NCBI GenBank assembly: GCA_017625435.1
Contig: JAGAKX010000060.1
Location: 1-55,221, forward strand
Length of the DNA stretch: 55,221 nucleotides
DNA from: Clostridia bacterium
Lineage (GTDB): Bacteria; Bacillota; Clostridia; Oscillospirales; Acutalibacteraceae
Direction: 5' to 3'
This document shows positions 51,516 to 55,221 of this stretch, piece by piece (position 1 is the stretch's first letter; each line of letters opens with the position of its first letter). The notes under the pieces were generated by a model that saw only the letters and a list, made by a program, of their open reading frames with translations, did no database searches and was not told the origin of the DNA. The translations under genes were made by a program, and so were the position numbers.

Positions 51516-51573
51516 TTGACACAATATATTATGGGGATTATAATCTTTATTATTAAGGGGATATAATCCCCAT
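51516..51573 (+). promoter_or_regulatory. SLOG-gene promoter overlapped by operator dyads
   Basis: TTGACA (51516-51521), 17 bp, TATAAT (51539-51544), a perfect consensus. ATGGGGATTATA (51531-51542) is the exact complement of TATAATCCCCAT (51562-51573), and GGGGAT-ATA-ATCCCC (51557-51571) is a 15-bp palindrome, giving at least three half-sites across the -10 region and start site. Matches expected for an autoregulated XRE repressor. Confidence 0.78.
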
Positions 51574-51590
51574 ACAACAGGAGTGATTGT

Positions 51591-52010
51591 ATGATTTGTA
51601 CTTTTTTCGGGCATAAAGATGCACCAAAACAAATAGAAAAAACGCTCAGAGAAAAGATAGAAGAATTAATATTAACTGAAAATGTTAATTATTTTTATGT
51701 AGGAAATAACGGAAATTTTGACAGTATGGTATCGCATATTCTTAGGGATTTATCTGAAAAATATGATATAACATATCGAATTGTTTTAGCTTATATGCCT
51801 GATGAAAAAAATCGGTTTGATGATTCATCAAATACAATACTTCCTGAAGGAATAGAAAGCGTACCGAAACGATTTGCAATTTCATGGAGAAATAAATGGA
51901 TGATAAAACAGTCGGATTTTGTTGTAACTTATGTTACGAGAACAGTAGGCGGAGCTGCGCAATTCAAACAACTGGCAGAAAAGAAAAACAAAACAGTTAT
52001 ATCTGTATAG
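51591..52010 (+). CDS. SLOG-domain (YspA/YpsA-related) putative nucleotide-binding protein
   Basis: 139 aa. MICTFFGHKDAP, NYFYVGNNGNFDSMV, ILPEGIESVPKRFAISWRNKWMIKQSDFVVTYV (split: ILPEGIESVPKRFAI and SWRNKWMIKQSDFVV) and GGAAQFKQLAEKK are blocks of a common clostridial family related to SMF/DprA-LOG Rossmann proteins. SLOG domains are thought to bind or cleave nucleotide-derived signals, some in defence systems. Here it stands with a divergent XRE repressor only, without a visible effector. ATG follows ACAGGAG. Function unknown. Confidence 0.82.
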   Translation: MICTFFGHKDAPKQIEKTLREKIEELILTENVNYFYVGNNGNFDSMVSHILRDLSEKYDITYRIVLAYMPDEKNRFDDSSNTILPEGIESVPKRFAISWRNKWMIKQSDFVVTYVTRTVGGAAQFKQLAEKKNKTVISV

Positions 52011-52016
52011 TGATAT

Positions 52017-52057
52017 AAAATATCCCACTTCGATAAAGGAAGTGGGATATTTTTTAT
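52017..52057. terminator. Bidirectional terminator
   Basis: AAAATATCCCACTTC-GATAAAG-GAAGTGGGATATTTT, a 15-bp perfect stem with T-run, between SLOG and the convergent MFS gene. Confidence 0.88.
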
Positions 52058-53289
52058 GCTTTATTTTTAATATTCAGCTTTTTCTTTATTACAAGAAGAA
52101 TTGCGATGCCGACAACGGGGAAGAGAGCCGCTACAAGCATTGCGGCCTTCATTCCTATCTGCTCGGGGCTCAGGGAAAGACTTGTGCCGAGATTCACCGC
52201 AAATTCACTTACCGCTACCTTGTCCATAACAATTCCCAGTAACTGCGGAGCAATTGAAGCACCGAAATCACCGCCTGCCGCCATTAGGGCATAGGCAGCA
52301 ACTCCCACGTGAGGAAGCTTTTCTTCCATAAGAATAAGTGAACCTGGCCACAGCATAGCGGTGCATACGCCCGTCAGTATGCAGGCAATAAGAGAAAGCA
52401 CGGGAACGGGGGAAATACCTGCTGCGATGTAGCAGACTGCCGCACCCGTCATTCCGAAAAACAGCACCTTCCAGATGTTTTTTCCTCTTTTTCCGTACCA
52501 GGTACGTGTAAGGCCGAGAGCAATTCCGAACATTGCCATACCGAGAATATCACCTACAAGCTTCGGCAGATGCAACGCACTTTCAATATAGCTTGAAATC
52601 CAGTTAGTCATTGAGTTTTCGGCGGCGCTGCCGAAGAATATGCAAAGAACGCAAAGGGTCATAATGAGGGTCTTTTTGCCCGCCTTTTTGCCGTTTTCTT
52701 CTCCTCCCATATTTACATCGGGCATAGGAGATGTGCTGAACATAATAAACGCACCGAGAGGCACTATTGCCCAGAAAAGGGTAAGATACATCCAGTTTTC
52801 CGTACCGAAAATGCGAAGGAAAAGGGTGCTTATCACTACAACGCTTACAACACCGTATGCATAAAGGGAATGAAGAAGGCTCATATCTCTGTCGGGATTT
52901 TCAGAGGGGATAGCCGCAACAACGGGGGACAACAGCACCTCTGAAAGACCTGCGGAAATTGAGAAAATAAAGGTGCCGATTACAAGTCCTAAATATGCGT
53001 ATTGTGGGAAAAACCACGGCACAAGTGCGTAAATCAGCATTCCCACAGAGGTTATTACGGGCATTATTGTGACCGTTTTTTTGATGTTGAAATACTTTGT
53101 AAAGAAGGTGAAAATAAGGTCAATTGTCAGCTGTGTGCAGAAGTTTACCGCAACGAGAGTGCCGAGGAGCGTGTAGGAAACTCCGTACATCTCGTGAAAG
53201 GTGTTGAAAAGCAGCGGCGGCAGGCTGAAAATTGAAGCCATACCAAGATACGAATAATAGCAGGAAAGTTTTGTTCTTTTGTAATTCAT
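52054..53289 (-). CDS. MFS transporter
   Basis: 411 aa, about twelve hydrophobic helices, with two halves joined by a loop near residue 200 (NMGGEENGKKAGKK). The helix-4/5 region FIFSISAGLSEVLLSPVVAAI and the later TGVCTAMLWPGSLILMEEKLP resemble FucP/sugar-type major facilitator members. ATG is 14 bp after the stop of the glycosidase-like gene, so the two form an operon. Import of the product or substrate of that protein is the likely role; export cannot be excluded. Confidence 0.85.
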   Translation of the reverse strand: MNYKRTKLSCYYSYLGMASIFSLPPLLFNTFHEMYGVSYTLLGTLVAVNFCTQLTIDLIFTFFTKYFNIKKTVTIMPVITSVGMLIYALVPWFFPQYAYLGLVIGTFIFSISAGLSEVLLSPVVAAIPSENPDRDMSLLHSLYAYGVVSVVVISTLFLRIFGTENWMYLTLFWAIVPLGAFIMFSTSPMPDVNMGGEENGKKAGKKTLIMTLCVLCIFFGSAAENSMTNWISSYIESALHLPKLVGDILGMAMFGIALGLTRTWYGKRGKNIWKVLFFGMTGAAVCYIAAGISPVPVLSLIACILTGVCTAMLWPGSLILMEEKLPHVGVAAYALMAAGGDFGASIAPQLLGIVMDKVAVSEFAVNLGTSLSLSPEQIGMKAAMLVAALFPVVGIAILLVIKKKLNIKNKA

Positions 53290-53303
53290 AGTTCTCTTTT
53301 ACC

Positions 53304-54821
53304 TTAAATGATTTCAAATGAATTTCCGTCCTTGGAAATTTTCATTCTTATGGTCTTATCCCCGTAGGTGAACTTCATTTCACCCTTATTTCCGAGGAAT
53401 TTTTTTACACTCTTTTTCGTTTTTCCGGACAGCACATTTCCCGTTACTATCCATTTTCCCTTGCCGTCGGAAATCTCCGTAAAGCTGCCCTTTGTCTGTT
53501 TTCTTATATATTCGGGGCAGAAGCGTTTCGGTGTCACAACGGTAAGTCCGTTATTTTTTACAAGGTCTATTACGGCACCGAGAGTCTCATCGCTTATGTA
53601 GTAGCCGCAAAGGAAGCAGAGCTTAAGTGTCATAAGCTTTTCCTTTGTTACTCTGTCATCAAACACGGCAACGCCGTTCATTGAACAGAAGGATTTATGG
53701 GGACGAAGGGACCAGGGAGATACTCTGTCCCAGGCAAGACCGTTTCTGCAGGTCTCCCCGTGGGTTACAACGTGAAAAGCCCGTGTGAATTCCCTTGCCG
53801 TCTTAGTGACCTTTATATCCTTATTGCCGAAAAGAATGGGGCGCCACATAAAGGGGTCGCACTGTCCCCAGTATGTATCGTCATATCTTATAATACCGAT
53901 TTCGGGCTTGTAGTCCTGCACGGTGTAGTCTCTGTGCTTTCTTCTTTCGTCTGACGCGAATTTTCTGTAAGCTTCGCCGTATTTGTTGGGCTTGCCGTCC
54001 GTAAAGAACTGACTTGCGCCCTCAACATAAACCCTTGAGGTGCCTGCAATGTAAGAAAACCACAGATTGTAATACATTTCGTCGGGAGAGTGCCCCGGGA
54101 AGGTGTTGTAATTCCAAAGGTCAACACAGTTCCACAGCTCCGTGCCGTACTGTAAAGCCGCACCTGCAGCATTTACGTACTGTAAAACGGAGTAGCTTTC
54201 CTTCTGAGATTTGAAATTGGGTATTATTCCCGATGCCGCAAAGGAATGGAAAAGCACGGGGAAAACGTGCTCACCGATAAAGCGTTTTGCACCGTTATTT
54301 TTGTGATAATCGGCAAACTCTTTAAGCTGTAATCTTAAAAGCTCTCCCTGAATCACAACATCCTTGGAAAGGGCTAAGGGGAACACGGGCAGATGCTTGC
54401 CCTTTTTGTTTATTGTAAGGGTAAGGTTGCGGTTGATGATGGAGTGCTCCATTTCATCGTACATAATGCCGAGGCAGTTTTCATCTTTTGTAAGAGCCTT
54501 TACGAAATCGGGATGCAGATTTACTCTGTGACAGCCGTCGTCGGAATTGCACCAGTCCCAGCCGTCCTCAGTCACCTGTGAGCCGTGCCAGTTTGCAAAT
54601 TCCGTATTAAGCACGTACTGAAGTCCGAATTTTTTGAATTTCTCGGGCCAGGTGGAGATAAATTCGCACTCACCCTCTACGCTTCTTTCGGGAGTATAAT
54701 TACAGACAACAAAATCCGTTTCGCTGTCCTTGTAAAACTGAGCCTTTTCGTTGCCCTCATATATATCTTCCCAACCGGCGTCATTACCAACAAAAAAATT
54801 CTGTACCTTGTTATCAGCCAT
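53304..54821 (-). CDS. Putative cytoplasmic glycoside hydrolase-like barrel protein, unknown family
   Basis: 505 aa, no signal peptide. WPEKFKKFGLQYVLNTEFANWHG, DGWDWCNSDDGCHRVNLHP, CLGIMYDEMEHS and FHSFAASGIIPNFKSQKESY suggest a TIM-barrel with Trp-rich substrate pockets; the C-terminal ~100 residues are a beta domain. E/D pairs in MYDEMEH and TSRVYVEGASQFF are candidates for catalytic acids, but I cannot match it with certainty to a known GH family. It is co-transcribed with the MFS transporter and preceded by a promoter at 54853-54880. ATG follows a weak GAGGGAAAAAT site. Confidence 0.6.
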   Translation of the reverse strand: MADNKVQNFFVGNDAGWEDIYEGNEKAQFYKDSETDFVVCNYTPERSVEGECEFISTWPEKFKKFGLQYVLNTEFANWHGSQVTEDGWDWCNSDDGCHRVNLHPDFVKALTKDENCLGIMYDEMEHSIINRNLTLTINKKGKHLPVFPLALSKDVVIQGELLRLQLKEFADYHKNNGAKRFIGEHVFPVLFHSFAASGIIPNFKSQKESYSVLQYVNAAGAALQYGTELWNCVDLWNYNTFPGHSPDEMYYNLWFSYIAGTSRVYVEGASQFFTDGKPNKYGEAYRKFASDERRKHRDYTVQDYKPEIGIIRYDDTYWGQCDPFMWRPILFGNKDIKVTKTAREFTRAFHVVTHGETCRNGLAWDRVSPWSLRPHKSFCSMNGVAVFDDRVTKEKLMTLKLCFLCGYYISDETLGAVIDLVKNNGLTVVTPKRFCPEYIRKQTKGSFTEISDGKGKWIVTGNVLSGKTKKSVKKFLGNKGEMKFTYGDKTIRMKISKDGNSFEII

Positions 54822-54852
54822 ATTTTTCCCTCACTTGTGTGATATCAGTTTA

Positions 54853-54880
54853 AGTATATCAAACCGCAGAAAAAAGTCAA
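54853..54880 (-). promoter_or_regulatory. Promoter of the glycosidase-like / MFS operon
   Basis: Minus strand TTGACT (54875-54880), 16 bp, TATACT (54853-54858), about 31 bp before ATG at 54821. Confidence 0.65.
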
Positions 54881-54952
54881 TTTATTTATAAAATATTATA
54901 TTTTCGATTGATAAATTCTCAAAGGAATGTTAAAATTGTCACGGTGACAGAT

Positions 54953-55221
54953 ATGGAAATTATTAATCAGTATTCAATACATTTTGACGACCCTCCAAAA
55001 AAGATACGACCTGCCGCACGCGGTCTCGCTATACGTGACGGTAAGGTGCTTCTGACCTACGAGCAGAACAAGGACGTATATATGTCTCCCGGCGGAGGAA
55101 GAGAAGGGGAAGAATCCTTCGAGGACTGCTGTATAAGAGAATTAAAGGAAGAATCGGGCTATGACGTAAAGCCCTTTGAGCCTTTTCTCGTAATATACGA
55201 ATATTGCTTTGATACCTGTTA
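54953..55221 (+). CDS. Nudix hydrolase, N-terminal part (truncated by window edge)
   Basis: 89 complete codons from ATG at 54953 to the right edge, with no stop. The Nudix box G-x5-E-x7-REUxEExGU is fully present: G-GREGE-E-SFEDCCI-RELKEESGY. RPAARGLAIRDGKVLLTYEQNKD is the preceding beta strand pair. Nudix enzymes hydrolyse nucleoside diphosphates linked to another moiety; the substrate depends on regions outside the window. GTG at 54944 is a possible alternative start. Ribosome binding site is weak. Confidence 0.88.
   Translation, partial: MEIINQYSIHFDDPPKKIRPAARGLAIRDGKVLLTYEQNKDVYMSPGGGREGEESFEDCCIRELKEESGYDVKPFEPFLVIYEYCFDTC

Overview
The window reads as chromosomal DNA of a Gram-positive anaerobe of the Clostridia, most likely an Oscillospirales/Ruminococcaceae-type gut or rumen bacterium. 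The reasons are strong AGGAGG-type ribosome binding sites, AT-rich intergenic DNA with textbook TTGACA/TATAAT promoters, many U-tract terminators, an oxygen-independent sulfatase maturase, a DUF3842 protein, and lineage-typical secreted proteins. Assignments come from reading the sequence only; no database search was run.

Layout. 1-760: the 5' end of a tyrosine-recombinase gene running off the left edge, then a non-coding stretch with a 19-bp direct repeat and a terminator, possibly the junction of an integrated element. 760-9607: a large secreted repeat protein, an exported metallophosphoesterase, a MATE exporter, and a membrane-anchored sulfatase convergent with its radical-SAM maturase. 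9677-10015: an array of small hairpins beside tRNA-Leu(UAA). 10164-16389: a GPH-type sugar symporter with a one-helix partner, then UDP-galactopyranose mutase, a glycosyltransferase, a second phosphoesterase and DUF3842. 16439-21701: an M28 peptidase with membrane segments, NAD synthetase, a small AT-rich pair (membrane protein and zinc phospholipase C-like protein, with an upstream mini-ORF), and a secreted PHP-domain protein. 21837-24335: a copper ATPase with a fused C-terminal metallochaperone domain that has its own ribosome binding site. 24587-28577: a compact condensation / adenylation / carrier protein / phosphopantetheinyl transferase operon, i.e. a dissected NRPS-like acyl-conjugating pathway. 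28621-32884: a MacB-like ABC system. 33138-40052: aldose 1-epimerase, a secreted protein of unknown function, and a two-component system followed by an HtrA protease. 40123-42501: pheA and DAHP synthase behind a Phe-rich leader peptide, an intrinsic terminator and a palindrome in the promoter. 42566-45318: a ferredoxin-reductase plus phytoene-desaturase-like flavoprotein pair. 45591-55221: beta-propeller proteins, cysteine synthase, GH13 and GH29 glycosidases, an AT-rich XRE/SLOG islet, an MFS transporter with a glycosidase-like protein, and the start of a Nudix hydrolase.

How it works together. Several blocks concern surface and dietary glycans: sulfatase plus maturase, galactofuranose synthesis, cytoplasmic fucosidase/amylase, two sugar transporters, epimerase. 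The two most distinctive systems are the dissected C/A/T/PPTase acyl-conjugation operon at 24.5-28.6 kb and the leader-peptide attenuator controlling phenylalanine synthesis at 42.3-42.5 kb. The modular hairpin array near 9.7 kb and the internal CopZ-like start inside copA are the most interesting structures that ordinary gene calling would miss.
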